64,000 bases of DNA from Aquipuribacter nitratireducens (lineage in GTDB: Bacteria; Actinomycetota; Actinomycetes; Actinomycetales; JBBAYJ01): contig NZ_JBBEOG010000005.1 of assembly GCF_037860835.1 (NCBI RefSeq), positions 186,001 through 250,000 of the forward strand. Direction: 5' to 3'. Under the pieces are notes generated by a model. It had not been told where the DNA came from. It made no database searches and worked only from the letters and a program-made list of their open reading frames with translations. The translations under genes and the position numbers were made by a program. Every line of letters starts with the position of its first letter. The stretch's first letter is position 1. Of the stretch, positions 49,361-59,330 are shown piece by piece.

Positions 49361-49819
49361 TCACGATCGGGTGGTGCTCGGCGTCGGCAGGTGCGCGCCG
49401 TCCCTCGCGGGCAGCCACATGGGACCGACCACGAGCAGGAGGACGGCGACGTTGAACAGCACGTTGCTCGCAGCGCCGGCTGCGAGGGAGCCGGCGCTGT
49501 CGAGCACGAACCACGACGAGGCGCCCACGACGAGCGAGCGACGGACGCCCTCGGGCGCGACGTCGAACACCCACTGGCGCAGGCACAGCACCATGACGCC
49601 CCAGCCGAGGAGGAACCCGCCGGTGAGCGCCGAGAGGAAACGGGTCGTCGCGGCGTCGTAGCTCGCGGCGCCGTCGACGGGCCAGTCGAGCAGGTCGAGG
49701 GTCCACCGCGCCGCCGCGGCGGTCGACTCGGTCGCGCCCAGGGCGAAGACGGGGCCGAAGCCGCCGATCAGCACCGCCGAGACGAGCAGCCACGCCCTGT
49801 GTGCCCCGTACGTCCGCAT
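49361..49819 (-). CDS. Four-TM membrane protein under TetR control
   Basis: A 152-residue membrane protein with four hydrophobic segments ('WLLVSAVLIGGFGPVFALG', 'FLSALTGGFLLGWGVMVLC', 'SLVVGASSWFVLDSAGSLAA' and 'VLFNVAVLLLVVGPMWLP'). The family is not recognised by name. ATG 49819 has GGGAGAG upstream. Directly before it lies a perfect 16-bp palindrome, and the TetR gene is immediately upstream on the same strand, so expression is probably repressed by that regulator and released by an unknown compound. About 90 bases after its stop, another minus-strand frame reads protein-like but without a start. Confidence 0.72.
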   Translation of the reverse strand: MRTYGAHRAWLLVSAVLIGGFGPVFALGATESTAAAARWTLDLLDWPVDGAASYDAATTRFLSALTGGFLLGWGVMVLCLRQWVFDVAPEGVRRSLVVGASSWFVLDSAGSLAAGAASNVLFNVAVLLLVVGPMWLPARDGAHLPTPSTTRS

Positions 49820-49837
49820 TTGTTCTCTCCCGCATTG

Positions 49838-49853
49838 TGTAGTGGCCACTACA
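49838..49853. promoter_or_regulatory. Perfect 16-bp TetR-type operator
   Basis: TGTAGTGGCCACTACA is an uninterrupted perfect palindrome in the 66-base gap between the TetR gene and the membrane protein gene. It lies 18 bases upstream of the latter's start codon, and is AT-richer than its surroundings, as a promoter/operator would be. Confidence 0.75.
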
Positions 49854-49885
49854 AAATAGGGGCGAGCCCGTGCGGCGGCAAGGGA

Positions 49886-50440
49886 TCAGCGTCGTGTCGT
49901 CGCCCCGTCGAGGACGGCGTCCCACGCCGCGCGTCCGGCGTCCTCCCCCAGCAGCGCGGACACGATGAGGAGCCCGTCGACGGTGGCGACCGTCGCGGCC
50001 GCGCTGCCCGGCGCCGCGGTCGGGCCCATGTGCGGCTCCAGCCACGCCACCCACCCCGCGAGCAGCTGCGGGACCACGACGTCGAAGGGCGCGACGCGGG
50101 CGGCGCCGAGCCCGACCGCCTCGAGGAAGAGCCGCAGCACGGGACCGTTCGCGGGGTCGGTGAAGACCGGCCGGGAGGCGCGCAGGACGTCGTGCGGCCG
50201 CAGACCCCGTCCGGCGTCCTCGGGCAGGGACGCCGCGAGGACGCCTCGGAGCCGCTCCCCGACGTGGGTGAGCACCGCCGTCAGCAGGGTCGCCTTGTCG
50301 GGCAGGTAGTAGACGACCATGCGGTCGCTCGTGCCGGCTTCCGCGGCGACCGTTCGGAAGGACAGGCTGCTGAGCCCGCCGGAGACCGCGGCGCGCACGG
50401 CGGCGTCGACGACGTCCTCGCGTGTAAGCCGGTGTCCCAC
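49886..50440 (-). CDS. TetR-family transcriptional regulator
   Basis: A 184-residue repressor. The N-terminal helix-turn-helix is 'TREDVVDAAVRAAVSGGLSS' and 'LSFRTVAAEAGTSDRMVVYY' with 'LPDKATLLTAVL'. The C-terminal ligand-binding part (about 70-180) is helical and unassigned. It lies directly upstream of the four-TM membrane gene, with a perfect palindrome between them, so regulating that gene is the natural inference. It is divergent from the HerA-like ATPase gene. Confidence 0.9.
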   Translation of the reverse strand: MGHRLTREDVVDAAVRAAVSGGLSSLSFRTVAAEAGTSDRMVVYYLPDKATLLTAVLTHVGERLRGVLAASLPEDAGRGLRPHDVLRASRPVFTDPANGPVLRLFLEAVGLGAARVAPFDVVVPQLLAGWVAWLEPHMGPTAAPGSAAATVATVDGLLIVSALLGEDAGRAAWDAVLDGATTRR

Positions 50441-50532
50441 CGGCTGATGCTAGGCGCAGCGGTGCGGCTCAGGACGACGTGACGGGGCCTCGAGCCGTGC
50501 CGTCGGCGCGGTGAGTGGGGCACCATCAGCGA

Positions 50533-52242
50533 GTGAGCGACGCCGCCGCACCCGACGCCTCCACCGACGCCTCCACGACCGACCCGGACCCGCACGTCGA
50601 GCTCGTCCGCGCCGGGTACGCCACTGCCGGCCCGGCGATCGAGCTCGGTGCCCTCCTCGTGCCCGGCGGGCAGCCGGGCGCGCCCCCCGCGCCCCGACCC
50701 GAGGCCGCCGTCCGGCTGCCGCTCGCGACCCTCAACCGTCACGGCCTCGTCGCGGGCGCCACGGGCACCGGCAAGACGAAGACGCTGCAGGTCATGGCCG
50801 AGCAGCTGAGCGACCACGGCGTGCCGGTGTTCCTCGCCGACATCAAGGGCGACCTGTCCGGCATCGCCGTGCCGGGCACGAGCAGCGACCGGCTCACGGC
50901 CCGCACCGAGGCCCTCGGGCAGGACTGGCAGCCCCGCGGCCGACCGACCGAGTTCCTCGCCCTCGGCGGGATCGGCGCCGGAGTGCCGGTCCGCGCCACC
51001 GTGACGAGCTTCGGCCCGCAGCTGCTCGCGAAGGTCCTCGACCTCAACGAGACGCAGACCTCGAGCCTCGCTCTCGTCTTCCACTACGCCGACACCGCCG
51101 GGCTGCCGCTGCTCGACCTCGCCGACCTGCGGGCCGTCGTCCAGCACCTCGTCTCCGACGAGGGGAAGGCGGACCTCGAGGGGCTCGGTGGGCTCAGCCC
51201 GGCGACCGCGGGCGTCATCCTGCGCGAGCTCGTGACGTTCGCGGCCGCCGGGGCGGAGGCGTTCTTCGGCGAGCCCGAGCTCGACGTCGCCGACCTCATG
51301 CGGACGGGCGACGACGGCCGTGGCGTCGTCACGTGCCTGGAGCTCGCGGCCGTGCAGGACCGGCCGGCGCTGTTCAGCACGTTCCTCCTGTGGCTGCTCG
51401 CCGAGCTGTTCCAGGAGCTGCCGGAGGTCGGCGACCTCGACGAGCCGAAGCTCGTGTTCTTCTTCGACGAGGCGCACCTGCTGTTCACCGACGCGCCGAA
51501 GGCCTTCCTCACGCAGGTCGTGCAGACGGTGCGCCTCATCCGCTCGAAGGGTGTCGGGATCGTCTTCGTCACGCAGACCCCGAAGGACGTGCCGGGTGAC
51601 GTGCTCGCGCAACTCGGCAACCGGGTGCAGCACGGGCTGCGCGCCTACACCCCGGACGACGCGAAGGCCCTTCGTGCGACGGTGTCGACGTTCCCGCGCA
51701 GCGACTACGACCTCGAGGAGCTCCTCACGACGCTCGGGACGGGTGAGGCCGTCGTCACGGTGCTGTCCGAGCGCGGCGCACCGACGCCGGTCGCGTGGAC
51801 GATGCTCCGGGCGCCCGAGGGCTCGATGTCGCCCGCCCCCGACGACGTCGTCGCCGCCACCATCGCCGCCTCCCCGCTGCAGGCGGAGTACGGCACGGCC
51901 GTCGACCGGGAGTCCGCCTACGAGCGGCTCACCGGTCGCCTCGCCGCCGCGGAGCCCGCCGCGACGCCGCTGGAGCCGCAACCGGAACCGACCCCCCAAC
52001 CGTCGGTCGACCTGCCCGGACCCGGGCAGGGCTGGGACGACGTCCCCGACCGGGAGCCGGCGCGGACGCCGACGCGTCCGGCGCGCCGGCGACCGACCCC
52101 GCCGGCGCCGGACCCGGGTGGGCCGCTGGGCGACGTCATGGGCTCCCCGGCCGTGCGGAGCTTCCTCCGTTCCGCCGGGACCGTCCTCGGCCGGGAGATC
52201 ATGCGGACGGTCCTCGGCACGGCCCGGCGGCGACGACGGTGA
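50533..52242 (+). CDS. HerA-like ATPase (DUF853 family)
   Basis: Cytosolic P-loop ATPase of 569 residues related to HerA/FtsK translocases. Walker A is 'GATGTGKTKTLQVMAEQL' (near residue 75), Walker B 'LVFFFDEAHLLFTDAPKAFL' (near 309), and the arginine-containing 'GIVFVTQTPKDVPGDVLAQL' and 'GNRVQHGLRAYTPDDAKALR' complete the DUF853 core. The last 100 residues are Pro-rich, then a short helical end. Cellular role of DUF853 proteins (YjgR-like) is not established; no NurA nuclease gene is adjacent. GTG 50533 is preferred to GTG 50515. The stop overlaps the next start (GTGA). Confidence 0.9.
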   Translation: MSDAAAPDASTDASTTDPDPHVELVRAGYATAGPAIELGALLVPGGQPGAPPAPRPEAAVRLPLATLNRHGLVAGATGTGKTKTLQVMAEQLSDHGVPVFLADIKGDLSGIAVPGTSSDRLTARTEALGQDWQPRGRPTEFLALGGIGAGVPVRATVTSFGPQLLAKVLDLNETQTSSLALVFHYADTAGLPLLDLADLRAVVQHLVSDEGKADLEGLGGLSPATAGVILRELVTFAAAGAEAFFGEPELDVADLMRTGDDGRGVVTCLELAAVQDRPALFSTFLLWLLAELFQELPEVGDLDEPKLVFFFDEAHLLFTDAPKAFLTQVVQTVRLIRSKGVGIVFVTQTPKDVPGDVLAQLGNRVQHGLRAYTPDDAKALRATVSTFPRSDYDLEELLTTLGTGEAVVTVLSERGAPTPVAWTMLRAPEGSMSPAPDDVVAATIAASPLQAEYGTAVDRESAYERLTGRLAAAEPAATPLEPQPEPTPQPSVDLPGPGQGWDDVPDREPARTPTRPARRRPTPPAPDPGGPLGDVMGSPAVRSFLRSAGTVLGREIMRTVLGTARRRRR

Positions 52243-52973
52243 GCGGGGCGCCCTGGGGCGGTCCGGGCGCTCCAGGGCCCGTCGCCCTCGTCGGGTCCGG
52301 GGAGTACCTGCCCGCGATGCACGAGGTGGAGGCGCGGCTGCTCGACGGGCGCGCGCCGCGCTACGTGCAGCTCGCGACGGCCGCGGCCCCCGAGGGGCAG
52401 CGGTCCCTGGCCCGCTGGCACGAGCTGGGACGGCGCGCGGCCGAGCGGCTCGGCGTCGAGCAGGTCGTGGTTCCCGTCGTCGACCGGGTGAGCGCCGACG
52501 ACCCGGGTCTCGCCGCGCTCGTCGAGGGCGCGGGCCTCGTGTACCTGTCCGGGGGCAACCCGAAGTTCCTCGCCGAGACCCTCCGCGGCACCGCCGTCTG
52601 GGCGGCGATCGAGCGGGAGTGGCGCGCGGGCGCGGCCCTCGCCGGCTGCAGCGCCGGCGCGATGGCGCTCTGTGGCAGCGTGCCCGACGTCCGCCACCCC
52701 CTGTCCGGCCACGTCGAGGGACTCGGGGTCCTGCCTGGCCTCGCGGTCGTGCCGCACTTCGACCGTTTCGGGGCGCGGCTGCTCGGCTCCGTCGTCGGCC
52801 ACCAGCGCGACCCCGGCGCCGTCGTCGTCGGCATCGACGAGGACACCGCCCTCGTCGGGGGGCCGTCCCGGTGGGACGTCGTCGGACGCGCCGCCGCCTG
52901 GCTGCTGCTCGACCACGGCCGGCAGGAGCACCTCGTCGGGACGTCCGTCGAGGTCCACGGGCTGCGCGCCTGA
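52239..52973 (+). CDS. Peptidase S51/cyanophycinase-like protein
   Basis: A 244-residue class-I-glutamine-amidotransferase-like fold protein. The nucleophile elbow is 'LAGCSAGAMALCG' with the S51-type Ser, preceded by 'LVYLSGGNPKFLAETL', and followed by 'VVPHFDRFG' and 'VVVGIDEDTALVG'. Relatives include dipeptidase E and cyanophycinase; the substrate here is unknown. GTG 52239 overlaps the stop of the HerA-like gene, so the two are cotranscribed. Confidence 0.85.
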   Translation: MSGAPWGGPGAPGPVALVGSGEYLPAMHEVEARLLDGRAPRYVQLATAAAPEGQRSLARWHELGRRAAERLGVEQVVVPVVDRVSADDPGLAALVEGAGLVYLSGGNPKFLAETLRGTAVWAAIEREWRAGAALAGCSAGAMALCGSVPDVRHPLSGHVEGLGVLPGLAVVPHFDRFGARLLGSVVGHQRDPGAVVVGIDEDTALVGGPSRWDVVGRAAAWLLLDHGRQEHLVGTSVEVHGLRA

Positions 52974-52977
52974 GCGA

Positions 52978-53526
52978 CTACCCGGGCGACCGTGCGAGCC
53001 ACCACTCCCGCCGGGCGTCCCCGTCCCAGCGCCGCACCCCGGTCGGGGGGCCGGGCTCGTCGAGGGGCCGCCACCGGCCGACCACGGCGACAGCCTGGCC
53101 GACCTGCTCCGGCGTGAGGCGCATCGCGAGGGTGACGTGCGGTGTCCACGCCCCCGTCCGGGTCGTCCACGGCACGCCCTCCGCGTGCCGCCACGCGGCC
53201 GCGACGCGCTCCTGCAGCGCGAGCAGGGACTGGGACGGCACGACGAGCCGGGCGAGGACGCAGCGCCCGTCCCGGCCCTGCGGCCCGAAGACGACGAGCC
53301 CGCCGAGCCGCACGACGGCCTGCGGCCAGAGGGCGAGGGCGTCGTCGAGACGTGCCTCGGCGTCGGCGTCGACCGACTGCGCGACGGCGAGCGTGACGTG
53401 CGGGCGGTTGGTCTCGCCCTGGTGGTTCGCGAGGCTCGACAGCCCGGCCTCGACGAGCGCGCGCCACTGGTCGCGCACCCACGCCTCGACGGTGGGCGAC
53501 GGCAGGAGCTCGACCGACTGGACCAC
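52978..53526 (-). CDS. 2'-5' RNA ligase family (2H phosphoesterase) protein
   Basis: A 182-residue protein with the two His-x-Thr motifs of the 2H superfamily: 'RPHVTLAVA' (near 43) and 'TPHVTLAMR' (near 130). Such proteins open or form 2',3'-cyclic or 2'-5' phosphodiester bonds in RNA or small nucleotides. Substrate unknown. GTG 53526 starts 'VQSVELLPS', as in the family. It is convergent with the S51-type gene (four bases between stops) and divergent from the DUF2277 gene. Confidence 0.88.
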   Translation of the reverse strand: MVQSVELLPSPTVEAWVRDQWRALVEAGLSSLANHQGETNRPHVTLAVAQSVDADAEARLDDALALWPQAVVRLGGLVVFGPQGRDGRCVLARLVVPSQSLLALQERVAAAWRHAEGVPWTTRTGAWTPHVTLAMRLTPEQVGQAVAVVGRWRPLDEPGPPTGVRRWDGDARREWWLARSPG

Positions 53527-53580
53527 GATCCGATCCTCGCCCCCTCGACCCGGCGCCGCCCACGCAGCAGCATGGCCGTC

Positions 53581-53856
53581 GTGTGCCGGAACATCACCGA
53601 GCTGCGGGGCCTCGAGCCGCCCGCGACCGACGACGAGGTGGCCGCGGCGGCGCGGCAGTACGTGCGGAAGGTGAGCGGGCTGACGCGCCCGCCCGTCGAC
53701 GCTCGCGCGGCGGCCGCGTACGAGGCGGCGGTGGCTCAGGTCGCCGCCGTGACGCGCGACCTGCTCGCGGCGCTGCCCGAGCGGCGGCAGCCGCCGGCGA
53801 CCGTGCCCCCGCTGCGCCGCCCGGAGGTGCGGGCGAGGCTCGGGCTCACCCCCTGA
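53581..53856 (+). CDS. DUF2277 family protein
   Basis: A 91-residue helical protein. 'CRNITELRGLEPPATDDEVA', 'AAARQYVRKVSGLTRPPVDA' and 'VAQVAAVTRDLLAAL' match DUF2277 closely; function unknown. GTG 53581 is preferred because family members start with Met-Cys-Arg-Asn; ATG 53572, three codons upstream, is the alternative. Convergent with an SDR gene ten bases away. Confidence 0.85.
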   Translation: MCRNITELRGLEPPATDDEVAAAARQYVRKVSGLTRPPVDARAAAAYEAAVAQVAAVTRDLLAALPERRQPPATVPPLRRPEVRARLGLTP

Positions 53857-53866
53857 GCGCAGCGCC

Positions 53867-54673
<807 letters not shown>

Positions 54674-54768
54674 GCGGGCGAGACTGCCGCCGCGGGCGCG
54701 CGGCCGCTACTCCGCGCGGGCGGCCCGACCGGCTCAAGCGTGACCGTCCGTCACCCGATGCACCACGC

Positions 54769-56610
54769 ATGTCGCCGCGCACCCGTCACCGTCTCCTCGC
54801 CGCCGGTGCGGCGGTCCTGCTGAGCGTCGGCGTCGCGACCGCCGCGACCCTCTCGCAGCGCGAGCCGGCCGCCGACCGCGTCCCGCTGTCCGAGGTCCTC
54901 GCCGCCGTCGACGCCGGCGACGTCGCCAGCGCACACCTGGGGGAGGCGGCGGCGACGGTCACCCTCGTCCTCACCGACGGCACGGAGCTCACCGCGTCGT
55001 ACCCGGCCGCGTACGCGGCCGCGCTCACCGGGCAGCTCGTCGACGGGGGCGTCGAGGTGCGGACCACGCCGATCACGCGGTCGAACGACACGTTCCTGCA
55101 GGTCCTGCCGGTCCTCGTCGTCGTCGCCCTCGTCGTGCTGCTCGTCGTGGCCGTCCGCCGTGGGTGGCTCGGCAGCGGGCTCGGGGCCATGCGGCGGGGG
55201 CGGGGCAGCGCCGTCGACGAGGTGCCTGCCACGCGCTTCGCCGACGTCGCCGGCTGCGACGAGGCCGTGGTCGAGATGCGTGAGCTCGTCGACTTCCTCC
55301 GCGACGGCGAGCGGTTCACCCGGGTGGGGGCCACGCCGCCGCGCGGGGCGCTGCTCGTCGGTCCGCCCGGCACCGGGAAGACGCTGCTCGCCCGGGCCGT
55401 CGCCGGGGAGGCGGGGGTCCCGTTCTTCCCGCTCGCCGGGTCCGACTTCGTCGAGACGTTCGCCGGTGTCGGTGCGCGGCGGGTGAGGGACCTGTTCGAC
55501 AAGGCGCGCGGCGCGGAGGGCGCCATCATCTTCATCGACGAGATCGACGCCATCGGTCGCACCCGCGGCGACGGCGGCCCGGGCCACTCCGGCGCCGACA
55601 CCGAACGCGAGAACACGCTCATCTCGATGCTCAACGAGATGGACGGCTTCGACGCCGACCACCGCATCATCGTGCTCGCCGCCACCAACCGCGCCGACGT
55701 CCTCGATCCCGCCCTCACCCGCCCGGGTCGGCTCGACCGGCAGATCCAGGTGCCGGCGCCGGACCGTGCGGGACGGACAGCCGTGCTGCGGGTCCACACC
55801 GCCGGGAAGCCGTTCGCCGCCGACGTCGACCTCGTCTCCGTCGCCCGCCGCACCCCCGGCATGAGCGGTGCCGAGCTGGCGCAGGTGGTCAACGAGGCGT
55901 GCATGGAGGCCGCGCGCCGTGGCCGCGACGTCGTCGACGGCGCGTGCGTCGACGCCGCGATCGCGACGGTCGCGCTCGGCCGGGCGCGCACGTCCGCGCT
56001 CGTCACCGACTTCGACCGCCGGGTCACGGCCTGGCACGAGGCCGGGCACACCGTCGCCGCGCTGCTGCTCGACGACGCCGACGACCCCGTCCAGGTGTCG
56101 ATCGTCCCGCGCGGCCCCGCGGGCGGGGTCACGTGGATGAGCGGCAACGACGACGTGTTCCTCCTGCGCGCGAAGGCGCTCGCCGACCTGCGGGTGAGCC
56201 TCGCGGGTCGCGCCGCCGAGGAGCTGCTGCTCGACGGGGAGTACACGCAGGGCGCGCACGGCGACCTCGACGCCGCGAGCCGGCGGGCGCTCGCGATGGT
56301 GACGAAGTACGGCATGAGCCGCCACGGCTACCTGCTCGTCGACGACGACACCGTCCGGATGGGCGGCGAGGTCGCGACCCGGGTCCGGGAGGTCGCCGAG
56401 GAGCTCCTCCGCGAGGCCCACCAGGACGCCTACGGCCTGCTCTCCGGCAACCGCGCGCTCCTCGAGGCGGTCGCCGAGGCGCTGCTCGAGCACGAGGACC
56501 TCACCCTCACCGACCTCCGGCGCATCGAGTCGCGGGTGGCCGGCCCGTCTCGCGCCGCCGTGGTGCCCGCGCCGCGCGCCTCCCGTGAGGAGGCCCGCGC
56601 CGTCAGCTGA
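54769..56610 (+). CDS. FtsH-like membrane AAA+ zinc protease
   Basis: A 613-residue ATP-dependent membrane protease. There is one N-terminal membrane segment (about 8-27), a small outside domain, a second membrane segment (about 108-128, '[17 protein letters not shown]'), an AAA+ domain (Walker A 'GPPGTGKT' near 198; Walker B '[12 protein letters not shown]'; SRH '[19 protein letters not shown]') and a peptidase domain with 'HEAGH' near 422 and the third zinc ligand expected in 'HGDLDAA'. At 613 residues, without the long acidic tail, it is shorter than most actinobacterial FtsH and is probably a second paralogue. The 3' end overlaps the convergent glycosyltransferase gene by eight bases. Confidence 0.93.
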   Translation: MSPRTRHRLLAAGAAVLLSVGVATAATLSQREPAADRVPLSEVLAAVDAGDVASAHLGEAAATVTLVLTDGTELTASYPAAYAAALTGQLVDGGVEVRTTPITRSNDTFLQVLPVLVVVALVVLLVVAVRRGWLGSGLGAMRRGRGSAVDEVPATRFADVAGCDEAVVEMRELVDFLRDGERFTRVGATPPRGALLVGPPGTGKTLLARAVAGEAGVPFFPLAGSDFVETFAGVGARRVRDLFDKARGAEGAIIFIDEIDAIGRTRGDGGPGHSGADTERENTLISMLNEMDGFDADHRIIVLAATNRADVLDPALTRPGRLDRQIQVPAPDRAGRTAVLRVHTAGKPFAADVDLVSVARRTPGMSGAELAQVVNEACMEAARRGRDVVDGACVDAAIATVALGRARTSALVTDFDRRVTAWHEAGHTVAALLLDDADDPVQVSIVPRGPAGGVTWMSGNDDVFLLRAKALADLRVSLAGRAAEELLLDGEYTQGAHGDLDAASRRALAMVTKYGMSRHGYLLVDDDTVRMGGEVATRVREVAEELLREAHQDAYGLLSGNRALLEAVAEALLEHEDLTLTDLRRIESRVAGPSRAAVVPAPRASREEARAVS

Positions 56611-57541
56611 CGTAGCGGCGCGCGCGGGACCCGGCCTGGGACACCTCCAGCGCCTCGAACCGCGCCTCGACGGACGGGGGCAGGACACGGCGCTCCCGCA
56701 CGACCCACGGCAGGCCGCGGACAGCGTCGAGGACCGCGCCCGCCGTCACCCGGTCCCGCGGCACCGTGCGTGCGAGCGCGACCGTCCGCCGCGCGACGGC
56801 GGGCAGCGGGCGTCGCAGCCACGTGAACCACAGCGTGTTCCGCAGCCCGACGCGACGTCGGGTGTGCGGGTCGCGCGCCGTCGACGCGCGGTGGTGCACC
56901 ACGAGGTCCTCGACGAAGCACAGCTCCCAGCCCGCGGCCGCGAGGTCGGCGGCCAGGAGCTCCTCCTCCCCGCCGAGCCACAGGCGCTCGCTGAACCCGC
57001 CGGCGGCGAGGTACGCGTCCCGTCGCACGACCGAGGCCCCCGCGAGGAACGACCCGAGGGCGGGGCCAGGCAGCCCCGGTGCCCCCGCCACGGGGGACTC
57101 GCGAAGCTCGGCGACGACCGGGTCCTCCGTCCCGGCCGGCTCGACGACGATCCGGGCGTTGACGACGGCGACCCCCGGGTGGGAGTCGAGCACGTCCGCC
57201 GCGCACGCCAGCGAGCCCGGCTCCCACCAGGTGTCGTCGTCGCAGAAGGCGACGTAGGGCGTGGTGAGCCGCTCGACCCCCCTCGTGCGGGCCACGGCGC
57301 CGGCGTTGTGGTCGAGCGCGACGACCGTGAGCCGCGGGTCGTCGCCGTGGGCGGCCCGGAGGGCGGAGACGGTGCCGTCGTCCGAACCGTTGTCGACGAC
57401 GACCACGGGCGGGCGATCGGGCAGGGCGAGCAGCCGGGCGGTGGCGGCCAGGGCCTCCTCCCGCCGGTTCCACGTGATGCACACCACGCCGACCCGGGGT
57501 GCAGGCGTGGTGCTCGGGCGGTGGGTCACGGGCACGGACAT
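56603..57541 (-). CDS. Glycosyltransferase family 2
   Basis: GT-A fold enzyme of 312 residues using a nucleotide sugar. 'RVGVVCITWNRREEALAATA' and 'PVVVVDNGSDDGTV' form the donor pocket, 'VAFCDDDTWWEPGSLACAA' carries the metal-binding DDD (near 100), and 'LAAGGFSERLWLGGEEELLA' and 'FVEDLVVHHRAS' (ED and His) follow. The 'HNAGAVARTRGV' phrase resembles rhamnosyl/mycofactocin-type GT2s. Acceptor unknown, and no polysaccharide locus is adjacent. ATG 57541 is divergent from the RecQ-like gene, 31 bases apart. Confidence 0.9.
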   Translation of the reverse strand: MSVPVTHRPSTTPAPRVGVVCITWNRREEALAATARLLALPDRPPVVVVDNGSDDGTVSALRAAHGDDPRLTVVALDHNAGAVARTRGVERLTTPYVAFCDDDTWWEPGSLACAADVLDSHPGVAVVNARIVVEPAGTEDPVVAELRESPVAGAPGLPGPALGSFLAGASVVRRDAYLAAGGFSERLWLGGEEELLAADLAAAGWELCFVEDLVVHHRASTARDPHTRRRVGLRNTLWFTWLRRPLPAVARRTVALARTVPRDRVTAGAVLDAVRGLPWVVRERRVLPPSVEARFEALEVSQAGSRARRYVS

Positions 57542-57572
57542 ACCCAGGGCGCGGAGCGGGTATGCCGATGCG

Positions 57573-59195
57573 GTGACCCCACCGCTGCGCCAGGGCGTCG
57601 CCCGCCGCGACGCCGTCCGGGCCGTCCTCGGGGACGCCGACCTCCGTCCCGAGCAGGAGGAGGCGCTCGACGCCCTCCGCGACGGCGACGCCCTCCTCGT
57701 CGCGCGGTCGGGGCTCGGCAAGACCGCCGTCTACGACGTCGCCGGCCGCCTCGTCGACGGGCTCACCCTCGTCGTGAGCCCGACCCTGTCGCTGCAGCGG
57801 GACCAGCTCGACGCCCTGCGCGCGACGGGCAACCGCGCCGACGCCGTCAGCTCCGCGCGCACCGCCGTTCAGCGGTGCCGGGCGCTCGAGGCCGCCGCCA
57901 CCGGGGACCTCGACGTCCTCCTCCTCGCCCCCGAGCAGCTCGGCCGCGACGAGGTGGTCGACGCCCTGCGCGACGCGAGCGTCGGGCTGCTCGTCGTCGA
58001 CGAGGCGCACTGCGTGAGCGAGTGGGGTCACGACTTCCGACCCGACTACCTCGCGGTCGCCGCAGCCCGTGAGCGGGTCGGCAGCCCCCGCACCCTGGCG
58101 ATGACGGCGACCGCCTCGCCGCACGTGCGCGACGAGGTCGTCGCGGCGCTCGGCATCGAGGGCGCCGCCGTCGTGGTGGGCGACGTCGACCGGCCGGAGA
58201 TCTGGCTCGGCGGCCGGGAGGTCGCCGACGAGCGGAGCGCGGACGACGCCGTCGTCGAGGCCGTCGCCGCCGTCGACGGAGCCGCTCTCGTGTACGCCCA
58301 GACCCGGCCCGACGTCGAGCGCCTCGTGGACCGGCTCCGCGACGTCCGACCGGACGTCCGCGGCTACCACGCGGGCCTCCGCGCCCGTGAGCGGGCGGCG
58401 GTGCAGGACGCGTTCGTCGCCGGCGACCTCGACACCGTGGTCGCCACCAGCGCGTTCGGCATGGGCATCGACCGACCCGACGTCCGCGCCGTCGTCCACG
58501 CAGGCCCGCCGCCGTCGCTCGACGCGTACTACCAGGAGGTCGGCCGGGCGGGGCGGGACGGCGAGGCGTCGACCGCGGTCCTCGTCCACCGGCAGGAGGA
58601 CTTCGCCGTCGCGCGGCACCTAGGCGCCGGCGGCGGCCCGCGTCGGAGCACGCTCCGGGCGGTCGCCCGCGCGCTCGCGGCCGGTGAGCCCGTCGACCGT
58701 ACCGGCCTGGCCGAGGCCGCGGACCTCGCGCAGCGGACCGTCGCGCGGGCCGTGGGCGCGCTCGCCGACGTCGGGGCGGTGGACGAGCAGCCCGACGGCA
58801 CGCTGCGCTGGGTCGCGGACCGCGCGGTCGCCGCGGTCCTCGACGACGTCGACGCGGCTCGGGAGCGGCGGCGCACGACAGAGCTGTCCCGTGCGGACCT
58901 CGTCCGCTCGTACGCCGACACCCTCGACTGCCGGCGCCGGGTGCTGCTCGGGCTGCTGGGGGAGGAGCACCGGGAACCGTGCGGGAGGTGCGACTCGTGC
59001 GACGCCGGGCGCAGCGAGGACGTCACCGACGGGGCGTGGCACATCGGGCAGGACCTGGAGCACGAGACGTTCGGCGTCGGCACCGTCCAGGTCGTCGAGC
59101 CCGACCGGATCACCGTGCTGTTCCCCGAGCACGGCTTCACGACGCTCGCGACCGCCCTGCTCGAGGGCGATGAGAGCCCGCTGCGGAGCGCCTGA
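57573..59195 (+). CDS. RecQ-family ATP-dependent DNA helicase
   Basis: Superfamily 2 helicase of 540 residues. Walker A is 'ARSGLGKTAVYDVAG' (near 44, with an unusual SGLGKT), the DEAH box and RecQ loop are 'VVDEAHCVSEWGHDFRPDYL' (near 142), motif III 'LAMTATASP', motif V 'TVVATSAFGMGIDRPDV' and motif VI 'YYQEVGRAGRDG'. A zinc site with Cys residues in 'DCRRR' and 'EPCGRCDSCDAG' follows. The last 50 residues ('GQDLEHETFGVGTVQVVEPD') look like an SH3-like beta domain rather than HRDC. Probably DNA repair. GTG 57573. Confidence 0.9.
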   Translation: MTPPLRQGVARRDAVRAVLGDADLRPEQEEALDALRDGDALLVARSGLGKTAVYDVAGRLVDGLTLVVSPTLSLQRDQLDALRATGNRADAVSSARTAVQRCRALEAAATGDLDVLLLAPEQLGRDEVVDALRDASVGLLVVDEAHCVSEWGHDFRPDYLAVAAARERVGSPRTLAMTATASPHVRDEVVAALGIEGAAVVVGDVDRPEIWLGGREVADERSADDAVVEAVAAVDGAALVYAQTRPDVERLVDRLRDVRPDVRGYHAGLRARERAAVQDAFVAGDLDTVVATSAFGMGIDRPDVRAVVHAGPPPSLDAYYQEVGRAGRDGEASTAVLVHRQEDFAVARHLGAGGGPRRSTLRAVARALAAGEPVDRTGLAEAADLAQRTVARAVGALADVGAVDEQPDGTLRWVADRAVAAVLDDVDAARERRRTTELSRADLVRSYADTLDCRRRVLLGLLGEEHREPCGRCDSCDAGRSEDVTDGAWHIGQDLEHETFGVGTVQVVEPDRITVLFPEHGFTTLATALLEGDESPLRSA

Positions 59196-59245
59196 ACGTC
59201 CGGCGCACTGTCGCGCCGAATGCCGAACGACCGGTGCATAGGAGG

Positions 59246-59261
59246 GTGTGCAGCCGCACAC
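59246..59261. promoter_or_regulatory. Inverted repeat upstream of indolepyruvate oxidoreductase
   Basis: GTGTGC-AGCC-GCACAC is a perfect 6+4+6 palindrome in the 135-base gap before the oxidoreductase gene. It could be an operator for the Lrp/AsnC regulator encoded after that gene, or part of the RecQ-like gene's terminator. Confidence 0.4.
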
Positions 59262-59277
59262 TCCGGTGCGGTGTTTG

Positions 59278-59291
59278 TTCGGCACACCGAA
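59278..59291. promoter_or_regulatory. Second inverted repeat upstream of indolepyruvate oxidoreductase
   Basis: TTCGG-CACA-CCGAA is a perfect 5+4+5 palindrome centred 31 bases (about three helical turns) downstream of the palindrome at 59246-59261. It lies 39 bases before the start codon. Confidence 0.35.
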
Positions 59292-59330
59292 GGAGTGCGA
59301 CCCTGCTCGCCACGTGACGAGGAGGTCGCC

